Notes under the pieces: generated by a model
The model's database searches: none
Seen by the model: the letters and a program-made list of their open reading frames with translations, nothing else
What the model was told of the DNA's origin: nothing
Part shown: positions 1 through 8,523 of the stretch, in pieces
How the letters are laid out: every line of letters starts with the position of its first letter
Numbering within the stretch: the first letter of the stretch is position 1
Source: Iodobacter violaceini
GTDB taxonomy: Bacteria; Pseudomonadota; Gammaproteobacteria; Burkholderiales; Chitinibacteraceae
Direction: 5' to 3'
Length of the DNA stretch: 64,000 nucleotides
Assembly: GCF_011601265.1 (NCBI RefSeq)
Contig: NZ_JAAOLX010000005.1
Span: 124,001 to 188,000, forward strand
Made by a program: the position numbers and the translations under genes

Positions 1-345
1 TATATGCTCAATCTGCGGTGCAAGCAGTAATGACGCCGGAGTACCCGCTGTGTGCATCCAGTCCAACAGCTCTGCTTTAGCAATTATTCTGTATTCAGCG
101 CCAGGACCGGGCTGGACAAGCACCGCTCCGGCACTCTCCTCTCCAGGGAATGCCAGCAGCTGCCCTGCTGCAACAGAGAATAAAAAAGTCCGTGCCCCGC
201 TGCCATCCTGCTTCACCATAAACACATCAGCACTGCCATTTTCAAGCAGGAATACGCTTTCTGCGCGACCACGAATCTGGCCGCCTCCCCCGCGCCCGCC
301 AAGCTGCATCAAAGGCTGGACTAATTTCTCTAAGGGCTTATTCAT
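1..345 (-). CDS. NHLM-type bacteriocin export ABC transporter, second subunit (partial)
   Basis: Only the N-terminal 115 codons are inside the window; the gene runs off the left edge. The start ATG at 345 overlaps the 3' end of the upstream peptidase/ABC gene by 8 bases, so the two are translationally coupled. The visible part has a Gly-rich stretch near residue 16 and a segment resembling a cyclic-nucleotide-binding-like beta domain (FLLENGSADVFMV), as in the N-terminal region of the second ABC subunit of NHLM secretion systems. In such systems this protein accompanies a C39-peptidase ABC protein and an HlyD protein, which are the next two genes here. The permease and ATPase domains would lie outside the window, so the assignment rests on the N-terminus and on gene order. 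Confidence 0.7.
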   Translation of the reverse strand, partial: MNKPLEKLVQPLMQLGGRGGGGQIRGRAESVFLLENGSADVFMVKQDGSGARTFLFSVAAGQLLAFPGEESAGAVLVQPGPGAEYRIIAKAELLDWMHTAGTPASLLLAPQIEHI

Positions 346-2542
346 TGGCAATCAGCCTTGCATAATGACCATCTGATTTCATTAACTGAGTATGGGAGCC
401 GCGTTCGATCACCTTGCCCTTATCCAGCAAGATAATTTCATCGCAATCACGGATTGAGCTCAGCCGGTGCGCCACAATCAGACAGCTGCAGCCACGGCGG
501 CGTAAATGACCATCAATTTGTTTTTCGGTCAGCGGGTCCAGCGCACTGGTTGCTTCATCCAGCACTAAGAGCCGTGGATTTGATGTCAGCGCCCTGGCGA
601 TTTCCAGCCGCTGACGCTGCCCGCCACTGAAATTACTTCCGCCCTCGGTCACGACACCATCATACGCATCCGGCCGAACCGCAATTACATCGTGCACGCA
701 AGCATCCCTGGCTGCTCCTACCATATCCGCCAGGGGGGTGGTGCTATCCCACATGCTTAAATTGTCACGAATACTGCCGGAAAAAAGCGCAATATCCTGA
801 TCAACCGAAGCCAGTGAATTTAATAATTGCTGTCGTGGCCACGCGCTGCGGGGCTTGCCATCAAAAAGAATCTGTCCCTCCCATGGCTCGTATAAACCCA
901 CCACCAATTTTGAAATGGTCGATTTGCCACAGCCTGAAGCACCCACCAGGGCCACCCGCTGCCCAGGCTCCAGAATCAGATTAAAGTTCTCCAGAAGCGG
1001 AGGCTCCAGACGGCTGTAGCCAAAGGTGATGTTTCTTAATTCAAGATGCCCTTCCAGCCTTGCAGAGAGTAAAGGCTCGTCTGTTTTTTCTAATGCAACT
1101 ATGTCTTCGCAGGGATAGCGCATGACATCATCCAGCCTGTCCATATCCCCTTGAAAACTTTGTATCTTGCCCCCCAGCGCTACCAGCGCATTACTCGGGC
1201 TGATAAAACTGGCCACCAGCGCCTGAAAAGCCACCAGCATGCCAATGGTCATATCACCCTGCATCACTCTGGCACCGCCTATGCCCAGAATTAACGCTGC
1301 ATTAGCGGCGGTTAAAAATTTGGGTAATAAATCCAGGGAGATTGATGTACGACTCATGGCCTGGGTTGAATTCATTAATCTGGCCTGATAACCCGCCCAG
1401 CGGCTAAAGAAATCAGATTCAGCGCCTGATGCTTTGAGGGTTTCAATCAGCATCAGCCCATTCATGGAAGTGCCCATCACCTTGCCACGGTCAATGGATA
1501 ATTTTTGATTTAGCGCCTTACGGTGCTGCGATACATAGCGCAATACCAGCACATTGACCACGACAATCCCGATCGTAATCAGGCTCATAGTCAGATCATA
1601 AAACAGCATAATCACGGCAAAAAACAGTGCGGTAATAACGCTCAGCAGCGCAGAGACCAGGTCTTCCGATAAAATATTGGCCACTCTGTCGCTGATGCCA
1701 ACGCGTGCACCAATATCACCAGCAGAACGCTGCTGATAAAAGCCCACGGGTAAGCGTAATACATGCCAAAAAAAACGCGCCGAAGTAGTCAGGGCAATAC
1801 GGGTTTCCAGCTTGAGTAAATAATACTTTTGCAGCCAGGTTAAGACCGCCACCAACAAGGAAGTCGCCAGCATGCCGCCAGTTAAAGGCCCCAGCCAGCC
1901 CGTCAGCCCGCCCACCAAAACCTGATCAATAAACACCGAAGTAAATACCGGAATAAGCAAACCAGGTATCACGAGCGCAAGCCCCAGCAGCACCAGGTAA
2001 AGCAGCGCCTCGTTTGAGCCGGTCAGCCGGCTGCGCAGGCTGTCGATTAAACTACGCGGGCTGCCTGAGGGCTGAAAATCCGGCCCGGGCTCAAAGCTAA
2101 GCACCACCCCCGTAAAGGACTGATCAAACTCTGCCTCACTGACCTGGCAACGCCCCTTGGCCGGATCGTTTAACCACACCTTATCTTTAGAAAAACCATC
2201 CAAAACCACAAAATGATTGAAGTTCCAGAATAAAATCGCCGGCAGCGTCATGCTGCGTAAATCCGCAGGCTCCTTACGATAGCCCTTAGCCAGCAAACCA
2301 TGTTTTTCTGCCGCCTTCACTACATTCAGCGCCTTGCTGCCATCTCTGGATACGCCGCAATCAAGCCGTAATTGCTCCAGTGGAATATATTTTTTGTAGT
2401 AGGCCAGTATCATCGCCAGCGATGCCGCGCCACACTCTACGGCTTCCATTTGCAATACGGATGGTGTTCTCACCAGAAGTGTTGCCCGCACAGGCATAAA
2501 GCGCAGCACACGCTGCCACAATTTATCCATCGCTTTTAACAT
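338..2542 (-). CDS. C39 peptidase / permease / ATPase exporter (NHLM or LanT-like)
   Basis: This 734-residue inner-membrane protein should cut the double-glycine leader of a peptide and export the product. An N-terminal C39 peptidase domain (about 25-155) has Cys37 in the motif QMEAVECGAAS, His110 in NFNHFVVLDG and Asp126 in LNDPA, so the catalytic residues appear intact. Hydrophobic segments of an ABC permease follow (about 175-460). The C-terminal ATPase has Walker A VGASGCGKST, signature FSGGQRQRLE and Walker B LLVLDEATSALD. The length fits the family. It follows the HlyD gene by 3 bases and overlaps the second ABC gene. The natural substrates are probably the two precursor peptides at 8.3-8.7 kb, both of which carry an ISGG site. 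An internal Met at codon 5 is an alternative start. Confidence 0.9.
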   Translation of the reverse strand: MLKAMDKLWQRVLRFMPVRATLLVRTPSVLQMEAVECGAASLAMILAYYKKYIPLEQLRLDCGVSRDGSKALNVVKAAEKHGLLAKGYRKEPADLRSMTLPAILFWNFNHFVVLDGFSKDKVWLNDPAKGRCQVSEAEFDQSFTGVVLSFEPGPDFQPSGSPRSLIDSLRSRLTGSNEALLYLVLLGLALVIPGLLIPVFTSVFIDQVLVGGLTGWLGPLTGGMLATSLLVAVLTWLQKYYLLKLETRIALTTSARFFWHVLRLPVGFYQQRSAGDIGARVGISDRVANILSEDLVSALLSVITALFFAVIMLFYDLTMSLITIGIVVVNVLVLRYVSQHRKALNQKLSIDRGKVMGTSMNGLMLIETLKASGAESDFFSRWAGYQARLMNSTQAMSRTSISLDLLPKFLTAANAALILGIGGARVMQGDMTIGMLVAFQALVASFISPSNALVALGGKIQSFQGDMDRLDDVMRYPCEDIVALEKTDEPLLSARLEGHLELRNITFGYSRLEPPLLENFNLILEPGQRVALVGASGCGKSTISKLVVGLYEPWEGQILFDGKPRSAWPRQQLLNSLASVDQDIALFSGSIRDNLSMWDSTTPLADMVGAARDACVHDVIAVRPDAYDGVVTEGGSNFSGGQRQRLEIARALTSNPRLLVLDEATSALDPLTEKQIDGHLRRRGCSCLIVAHRLSSIRDCDEIILLDKGKVIERGSHTQLMKSDGHYARLIANE

Positions 2543-2545
2543 GGC

Positions 2546-3814
2546 TTAATCCAGACCCATGGCTTTTTTAAGGATGGGTAATACCAGCGTAATCGGCCTT
2601 TGCTCAGAAAGCGTAATCGCCGCCGAGCATGCCGTACCACTTTGAATAGAAAAAGGGGGGCCATTTCGGGTTGACCATTCGTAATGACTTGGATTTACCG
2701 ATGAAGGTTTAAGAGAAGCCAGAATCTGAATCGGCGCCAGCGTGCCGGTCAGTTGCTGTACTAATTTTTCATTTGCAAACACCCGCATCAGGCCCTGATC
2801 GGTAGAGGGGTAATCTGCTACGCGGCTGATAAAAGCAGGTAAAAAACCAAACTCTTCACGCTTAGCTGTACTTGGGCTAATTTCCACCTTCATACCGGCA
2901 CTGACTTTTTTGCCCTCTGCTGCGGGTAAATAGATATAAGCTTCGATTTCATTCATATCGACCCCGCCCTGCTCCACACTGATCAGCTGAGTACCCCGCT
3001 CAACCAGCTGCCCCTCAGCGGCCTTGACCTCCAGCACCCGGCCCGAATAGGGGCTGATAATCGAAGTAAAATTCTTGGCATCCCGCCGCATCAAAGCCAG
3101 CGTGCGCTTTACATCGTCCAGCTGGTTCTGGGTTTGCACCACTTCATTATCACTCTGCTTTTTACCCTCCAGCCTCGCCACATCCTGCTGCTTAAACTGG
3201 CCCTTAATGGTTTCTGCTTCTAAACGAACCGCTGCCAGCTCAAGCTGCGATGCGATTAAGGTCTGTTTTGTGATTAAGCCCTGCTCAAACAGCGAGGTCT
3301 GGCTGTCAATACGCTCCTGCAACAATTGCCCGCGCTGATTGGCAGAAGCCAGCTGCCTTTGCAAATTCTGTGTTTGCTGGCTCATCGTCGCCTCGCGCAG
3401 GGACGAGCCCTGCGCTGCCATCGCAACAGCCTGAGCGTGCTGAGCCTCTACCTCTTTGAGGCGCGCCTCACTCGATTTAATTTTTTGCAGCAAGTCATAC
3501 TGCTCCAGCCGCCCTATAATCTGCCCGCGCGTCACCATATCGCCAGGCTCTACAGCCAGATCAGATAAACGGCCACTCGCCGAAGTCGTTAATACAATCA
3601 CCCCGCCATTTTTAACCAGGATGCATTGCTGGCCCATCAGTTTAGTGGGCAGCTTGCCAAGCACAGACCATGCAATCAGCGTCAGCAATAAAAGACCAAT
3701 CCCGGCAAGAGCAATCCAGCCCTTGCCTGAAGTCACCTGCAACAGGCTGTCCAGCTCTTCTGGCGAAGACAGGCGGTTAAGTGCAACCTGCCTGAAAATC
3801 CCTTTTTTTTGCAT
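2546..3814 (-). CDS. HlyD-family periplasmic adaptor (NHLM secretion protein)
   Basis: This 422-residue protein has a short cytoplasmic N-terminus, one membrane segment at about 33-53, a biotinyl-lipoyl-like half-motif, a long Gln/Leu-rich coiled coil (about 110-250) and a C-terminal barrel region with the second half-motif (SPYSGRVLEVKAAEGQLV). This is the layout of membrane fusion proteins that bridge an inner-membrane ABC exporter to an outer-membrane TolC channel. It lies 19 bases downstream of the TolC-like gene and 3 bases upstream of the C39/ABC gene, all on the same strand, so one transcript is likely. The N-terminal sequence resembles adaptors of NHLM bacteriocin systems. The role in exporting the lanthipeptide is inferred from context. 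Confidence 0.88.
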   Translation of the reverse strand: MQKKGIFRQVALNRLSSPEELDSLLQVTSGKGWIALAGIGLLLLTLIAWSVLGKLPTKLMGQQCILVKNGGVIVLTTSASGRLSDLAVEPGDMVTRGQIIGRLEQYDLLQKIKSSEARLKEVEAQHAQAVAMAAQGSSLREATMSQQTQNLQRQLASANQRGQLLQERIDSQTSLFEQGLITKQTLIASQLELAAVRLEAETIKGQFKQQDVARLEGKKQSDNEVVQTQNQLDDVKRTLALMRRDAKNFTSIISPYSGRVLEVKAAEGQLVERGTQLISVEQGGVDMNEIEAYIYLPAAEGKKVSAGMKVEISPSTAKREEFGFLPAFISRVADYPSTDQGLMRVFANEKLVQQLTGTLAPIQILASLKPSSVNPSHYEWSTRNGPPFSIQSGTACSAAITLSEQRPITLVLPILKKAMGLD

Positions 3815-3833
3815 GGCTTATGCTTAGCTCGCA

Positions 3834-5402
3834 TTAATGAAAAGAAGAAAGTGGCCCTAAGCCCGTAAAATCGCTGACATCCAGTGAAACCACCTCACCG
3901 TCAGGCTGATCACTGCCGGCAACAGGCAGCAGCGTACCCGTCTCAAAACGTAATCTGGCCAGCGCACTGGCATAAGCCAGCTGCAGTTGCAAGTAATTCA
4001 CCCTGGCGCTGACAAAGCGCGTTTCAACATTGATCACATCAATCAGCGTTGAAATCCCATTTTTTTGCTTAACCACTTCCTGGCTTACCGCCAGCTCGTA
4101 CCATGACAAAGCCTGCTTTGCCACTTTGAGTTGCTCGCTGCTATTTGATAAAGCCTGCCAGGCGCTCTCTACCCCGGAAGCCACGCCAATGGTTAAATCT
4201 TTTTGCCGGATTAATAGTTGAGACAATATGGCCGAGCGCTCCTGCATTGCCCCGCTGGCGCTGCTGTTTTGCAAAGGAAATTGATAATTCAGACGGGCAA
4301 ACACCGAAGGAGACCCTTGAACCTGTCCCGGCTCAGCAGCAAAGCCATAGCGGCTCCCCCCCTCCGAGGCCTTGGCATAGCCCAGTCCCAGTTGTAAATC
4401 CAGCTGAGGTTTAAGCCGCTCCTGCACCGCCAGCATCTGCCGGCGCGCGGCTTCCAGCTGCACCGACAGCGCCCTTACATCCGGCCGTTGCTGCAAAGCC
4501 GCTGAAGTCAGCGATTCAGAATAAAAAGCCGGGAGATTAGTCTGCAGGGCAGGCAAAGCATCAAAGGGCTCAGGAAGCTGCCTGATGGCCATTTCATCCA
4601 GGCCCAACAGGCGGCCCAACGCCGTTCTGGCTTCGATGCGCGCCAGCGCAGCAGCTTGCCGCCGGTTGATTTTGTCGCTGTGATCCGCCTGCAGCAAAAC
4701 CAGATCGGCACGTGGCTTCTCTCCTGCATCCACCAGCTTTTGAATAGAGCGCAGCAGGCCCTGGCTGCGCTCCTCACTACTCTGCGCTACCTTTTCTAAA
4801 TCTACCCGGCTGCGGTAATTCCAGTACGCCACCAGCGTGTTATAAAGCGTCTGCGCAATACGATCACGCAGCTGATAACGGCTCAGCTCAATATTCAGCT
4901 TAGCCACATCTTCTGATGCGGCCGTGGCATCCCGCCCGTGCAGTAAAGGCACAATCAGAGACACATCAAATTTAAGCCGGTTTTGCTGCAACAGCTGCCC
5001 ATCACTGGCGAGGGCATCTAAACTACCGTTCAGGCTCATCCCATTCTGGAGCTGCTTGCTCATCCCCAATTGATAGCCGCTGTTAATCAACAGCCCATCT
5101 GCGCTATTGATTTGCGGTGTAACTTTTTTATCGTATAAAAGACCAGAAGACAAAACCCAGTCAAATTGCCCGGCCGCCTGCAAATACTGCCCCTGAGCCA
5201 CAGCAAGCTGTGAATTTTGAATTTGTATATCCGGGTTTTGCTTTAAGGATTGCTCAATTGCGGTGGATAGCCGAAATTCAGAAGCTTTTGTATCAGGATA
5301 AAATAACAAAAAAAACAAATATATAATCAATATATGAAAATATTTTCTGTTAATTAAAATCAAGAAATAATACAAAAATGACCTCTGATTTTTAAGTATC
5401 AA
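3834..5402 (-). CDS. TolC-family outer-membrane efflux protein
   Basis: The 522-residue product has a long hydrophobic signal region (residues about 10-36), then the repeated alpha-helical architecture of outer-membrane efflux proteins. Typical sequences are an N-terminal LSTAIEQSLKQNPDIQ, Ala/Gln/Leu-rich helices, and QQRPDVRALSVQLEAARR in the second half. It would form the outer-membrane channel for the adjacent HlyD/ABC exporter, giving a complete route across both membranes. The start is uncertain: the codon at 5402 is TTG without a clear ribosome site, while a TTG at 5375 has AGAGG six bases upstream. It is separated from the synthetase gene by 80 bases holding two hairpins, so its expression may be reduced relative to the upstream genes. 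Confidence 0.88.
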   Translation of the reverse strand: MILKNQRSFLYYFLILINRKYFHILIIYLFFLLFYPDTKASEFRLSTAIEQSLKQNPDIQIQNSQLAVAQGQYLQAAGQFDWVLSSGLLYDKKVTPQINSADGLLINSGYQLGMSKQLQNGMSLNGSLDALASDGQLLQQNRLKFDVSLIVPLLHGRDATAASEDVAKLNIELSRYQLRDRIAQTLYNTLVAYWNYRSRVDLEKVAQSSEERSQGLLRSIQKLVDAGEKPRADLVLLQADHSDKINRRQAAALARIEARTALGRLLGLDEMAIRQLPEPFDALPALQTNLPAFYSESLTSAALQQRPDVRALSVQLEAARRQMLAVQERLKPQLDLQLGLGYAKASEGGSRYGFAAEPGQVQGSPSVFARLNYQFPLQNSSASGAMQERSAILSQLLIRQKDLTIGVASGVESAWQALSNSSEQLKVAKQALSWYELAVSQEVVKQKNGISTLIDVINVETRFVSARVNYLQLQLAYASALARLRFETGTLLPVAGSDQPDGEVVSLDVSDFTGLGPLSSFH

Positions 5403-5419
5403 TAGAAAAATAAAGATAA

Positions 5420-5453
5420 CTGTTCAGTTTACGCACGTGCATAAACCGAACAG
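5420..5453 (-). terminator. Hairpin with U-rich tail between synthetase and tolC-like gene
   Basis: Reading the minus strand, a 12-base-pair stem (CTGTTCGGTTTA with TAAACTGAACAG, one G-U pair) encloses a loop that itself contains GCACGTGC, and is followed by a T-rich run (TTATCTTTATTTTTC). The form is that of an intrinsic terminator, probably a partial one since the exporter genes lie downstream. Confidence 0.5.
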
Positions 5454-5462
5454 ATCATCCAG

Positions 5463-5489
5463 GCAATGACAAGATCTTTAAGTCATTGC
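5463..5489 (-). other. Small hairpin overlapping the synthetase stop codon
   Basis: GCAATGAC and GTCATTGC form a perfect 8-base-pair inverted repeat with an 11-base loop, spanning the stop of the LanKC gene. It lies just before the terminator-like hairpin in the transcript. It may stabilise the 3' end of the upstream message; no T-run follows. Confidence 0.4.
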
Positions 5490-8215
5490 ACGCTAAGCAA
5501 GAAATCACTTTTTTCAGAATGAAAGCATTTAATCAGCTCATCAGTCATAAAATTAAAATTTCCACCTTGTTTAACCAGCCGATGCATAAATAGAGCCACC
5601 CCTGCTGAGCCTGATGAATAATCAGTACAAATTTTATTGGGGGTCAGAAGAGGAAAAGAAAAACCTTCTTTTCTTTTAATAGTAAATAATTTCAGCCCTT
5701 CAGCAGCACGATAAGCCAAATCAAGATATGACTCATCCCCCAGAAAATCATACACATCCAGCATATAGTTACCCAACCCTGATAATCCGGAAAACAAATC
5801 TGGAGAAATAGTATATTTCTGTGCAATGGCTGGTTTTACTTTTTCAATAAATTGAATATATTCTGCATTTTTTGTAATAACATAATAACGCAACGCAACA
5901 CTGGCCACACCCGCACTACCATGCGCCAGATAAGGGTAAAGAATATTGTTCCCATTAATTGTATGCTTTGGAAAACCAAATGTCCCTTCGATTTCTCTTC
6001 CACAAGAGATATCAAATTTAAGCCCATTTTCACCAACTAATAAATAACGGGCATTTTTTGTAGCGCAATATATATTCAGCAAGAAAAGAGCAATACCACT
6101 AGCCCCCTCGAAAAGCCCCACACCAGTCCCTTTACCTTCAATATTATCCCATGAACAACCATCACTTTCTGCCATGGCTGTTTCACAAATAATATCTGCT
6201 ATTTTTATAGCCTCAGTCAGGAAAAATTCATTTTTTGTTTTTTGCCAAAAATAAAGATTAGCTAAACCAAAGCCAGCAGCGCCATAAGCAAGAGACATTT
6301 TTTGAAATAATAAACGATGCCCCGCCGCCATTTTTAATGCTTGCTCTGCCAGCTTATGATGACCAGTTTCAAACAATGCCCACGCCATTCCGCTTAAGCC
6401 ATTCATTAAACCCGGCAAATGCCCATCTAATTTAAATTGACGTAATATCCAGCCATTTAATTCATCAGGAACAGAATCAAAAATCTGACTCCATGCATAT
6501 GCCAGCCCCAATACGCCATGATCTACAGCCATACTGTCATCGAACTTGGGCCCAAAGGGCAAAATTCGGCCCGATAAGGACACATCCATCATATTGGTAT
6601 TATATTCAAAGACCTTAGCTACCACATTTTTACAATATTCATATATGTTTTTTTTATCTGCAATTTTAAAGTCATATCCTCTTATTTCATTTGTACTGCA
6701 CATCTTTAATTTTTCAACACAAACTCTGAGATCAATGGCTTCATCAGAATAAAGATTATTCACACATTCAATATATTCATAAGGCAGCCCGATATCTTTT
6801 CTTAATTCACTCAGCGCTACATTTACAAAATCCTCACTAATTTCACTCAATGTAGGATTTGGCAAAATCATTGCCACAAGAAAGCTGCCCAGTGCGTAAT
6901 AATCATCAGAGAAATCAACCGTTTTTTTAACTTTTCTGGAGTGCTTACCAAAGCCAGGCGAAAACATATTTGTATTTCTGTCCACCCCTGGCTCATAAGC
7001 CCCTTCAAAATCAATCAGTCTTATATTTAAATTATCCGGATTGATAATAATATTATTCAAAGACAAATCACCAAAAACAATCCCGCTTTCATGCAGCAAT
7101 ATAATTTTTTCGAAGAGCTGCACTGATATATTTAATACATCTTCAAACCACTGCTTCATCACTATATTGGAAGAAGTTGCATGAATCAGCTTATTAGATC
7201 TGGCAATATATTGGCGCAGATTTTGTCCTTCGATTAACTCCTGGGCCATGAACGAATGATTCCACTCCTCAAAAAAATCCAAAGCTTCAGCACTAATTTC
7301 AGTTTTTGATATTTTTGATAAAATTCGAAACTCTTTTTTCAGCCTCTCAATCGAATCAACACCTTCATCATTAATTTCAACATAAGGTCTGCATTCTTTA
7401 ATAATTGCCTCTTGTTGTGTAACAACATTCCTGGCTTTATAAACGCCGCCAGCATTTGAATGCTTAACAACGGAAATAATTTCATACTTTCCGCCAAATA
7501 ATTGTATATTTCCCTTACCAACAACTTTATTTTCACCCGGCAGGGGAGTAATTTTTTGTAGAAGTTCATCTGTAACAAAATCAGGAAGAATAAAATACGG
7601 CGACCGGATATCTTCAATAAATTCGTATCTCTCATTTAAGATACACAACGTTCTTTCGCCATTTACGCTAATCTCGGGGAATGACTGAATACCTCCGTAG
7701 CGGTAAAAAAGTACCGATGCATCTTTATACTGCCTGTCGGACAATATATACGGCCCCTTTTCATCTTTTAACTCTGTATAAAGTGACTCAATCAGTCTTT
7801 TAAATACCTCGTCACTCCCCGGGTAAATGGTAATAAATTTTCCGGCAGACTGCCGTGAACAGCTTTTACGCAGCTGTGAAATTAAGATATGCGGATCACT
7901 GGCAAACTTAAATTCAACACCATAACTAAAACAAACAGATGCGACTTTATTTAAAATTCGCAATGCAGATTCAGGCAAAGCTGAAACATGAATTTTCCAG
8001 CCCTGAGCAGGATGCTTGGCCTTTGGAGATAAAGTCTGAGTCCAAAAGTGGCCCTGATTTAAACGCCACATACTCGGAAGCAGTTCAGAGACATGTTCAT
8101 AATAAAACATGGATGGTTTGTATGCAGATTGCGGGATAAAATAATCATTACTATTACTGCTAATTAACTCTCGCAAGGAATTTTCCACATTTAAACCTAC
8201 AATAATATTAATCAT
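5483..8215 (-). CDS. Class III lanthionine synthetase (LanKC type)
   Basis: From the ATG at 8215 the protein has 910 residues in the three-part layout of LanKC enzymes. These have a lyase-like N-terminal region, a Ser/Thr-kinase-like domain that phosphorylates Ser/Thr of the core, and a LanC-like cyclase. The kinase part (about 240-470) shows a glycine loop (SNAGGVYKAR), a Lys in AIIKEC, the catalytic-loop equivalent FGDLSLNN (about 382-389) and DFEGAYE in place of DFG. The cyclase part (about 560-905) has repeated Gly motifs (LMNGLSGMAW, FEGASGIALF, AHGSAGVA, SSGSAGVALF). It lacks the Cys/Cys/His zinc ligands of LanC, LanM and LanL, which points to class III. The start is ambiguous: GTG 8269, ATG 8215, or GTG 8188, which has AGG seven bases upstream. 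The gene is distinctly AT-rich and follows the precursor genes. Confidence 0.9.
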   Translation of the reverse strand: MINIIVGLNVENSLRELISSNSNDYFIPQSAYKPSMFYYEHVSELLPSMWRLNQGHFWTQTLSPKAKHPAQGWKIHVSALPESALRILNKVASVCFSYGVEFKFASDPHILISQLRKSCSRQSAGKFITIYPGSDEVFKRLIESLYTELKDEKGPYILSDRQYKDASVLFYRYGGIQSFPEISVNGERTLCILNERYEFIEDIRSPYFILPDFVTDELLQKITPLPGENKVVGKGNIQLFGGKYEIISVVKHSNAGGVYKARNVVTQQEAIIKECRPYVEINDEGVDSIERLKKEFRILSKISKTEISAEALDFFEEWNHSFMAQELIEGQNLRQYIARSNKLIHATSSNIVMKQWFEDVLNISVQLFEKIILLHESGIVFGDLSLNNIIINPDNLNIRLIDFEGAYEPGVDRNTNMFSPGFGKHSRKVKKTVDFSDDYYALGSFLVAMILPNPTLSEISEDFVNVALSELRKDIGLPYEYIECVNNLYSDEAIDLRVCVEKLKMCSTNEIRGYDFKIADKKNIYEYCKNVVAKVFEYNTNMMDVSLSGRILPFGPKFDDSMAVDHGVLGLAYAWSQIFDSVPDELNGWILRQFKLDGHLPGLMNGLSGMAWALFETGHHKLAEQALKMAAGHRLLFQKMSLAYGAAGFGLANLYFWQKTKNEFFLTEAIKIADIICETAMAESDGCSWDNIEGKGTGVGLFEGASGIALFLLNIYCATKNARYLLVGENGLKFDISCGREIEGTFGFPKHTINGNNILYPYLAHGSAGVASVALRYYVITKNAEYIQFIEKVKPAIAQKYTISPDLFSGLSGLGNYMLDVYDFLGDESYLDLAYRAAEGLKLFTIKRKEGFSFPLLTPNKICTDYSSGSAGVALFMHRLVKQGGNFNFMTDELIKCFHSEKSDFLLSVQ

Positions 8216-8217
8216 AA

Positions 8218-8244
8218 ATAGTAGCGGATAAAATCCGCTACTAT
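8218..8244 (-). promoter_or_regulatory. Perfect hairpin just upstream of the LanKC start
   Basis: An 11-base-pair perfect inverted repeat (ATAGTAGCGGA / TCCGCTACTAT) with a 5-base loop ends two bases before the ATG at 8215. No T-run follows, so it is more likely an RNA-stability or translation-control element than a simple terminator. Its place between the peptide genes and the enzyme gene fits a device that keeps precursor expression above synthetase expression. If translation starts at 8188, the hairpin lies in the leader. Confidence 0.55.
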
Positions 8245-8295
8245 GTAGAATACAAACAAATAGAAACACCGCTATTTGTTTAAATTAGCAGCCAT

Positions 8296-8478
8296 TTATT
8301 CAACGTTACTTTCTTCAGCTTTACCACAATGGTTGCTGACAGTGCTCCAATCAGCAGGGGTTTCACCTGTAACTCCACCACTAATTTCAGCAAGAGTCTG
8401 TAAATCTAAAACCTTAGATTTATCATCAACAACTACATTATTATTTTCTGCAACAATATTTTCTGATTTATTTGTCAT
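8296..8478 (-). CDS. Class III lanthipeptide precursor 2
   Basis: This 60-residue peptide starts at ATG 8478, which has AAAGGA six bases upstream; a longer frame to 8520 has no such site. The leader carries VLDLQ (residues 23-27), the hydrophobic-hydrophobic-DLQ motif known from class III lanthipeptide leaders, and ends at ISGG (Gly34-Gly35), a C39 peptidase site. The predicted 25-residue core contains Ser45-x2-Ser48-x2-Cys51, the labionin/lanthionine signature, after a Trp44, and ends in an acidic tail without further Cys. Thr37, Thr40 and Thr46 could also be dehydrated. It shares leader motif and ring segment almost exactly with the preceding gene, so the pair arose by duplication. No RBS is shared; each gene has its own. 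Confidence 0.88.
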   Translation of the reverse strand: MTNKSENIVAENNNVVVDDKSKVLDLQTLAEISGGVTGETPADWSTVSNHCGKAEESNVE

Positions 8479-8523
8479 GACTATTCCTTTGAATTTTAAT
8501 AAAATGTTTATTCTGCACAATAA

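Noticed and set aside
50-376. 108-codon frame on the plus strand
   Set aside because: It is antisense to the partial ABC gene and has no family resemblance.
5483-8215. Class IV (LanL) or class II (LanM) synthetase
   Set aside because: The cyclase part lacks the Cys/Cys/His zinc ligands and the N-terminal dehydratase of LanM; the VLDLQ leader also fits class III.
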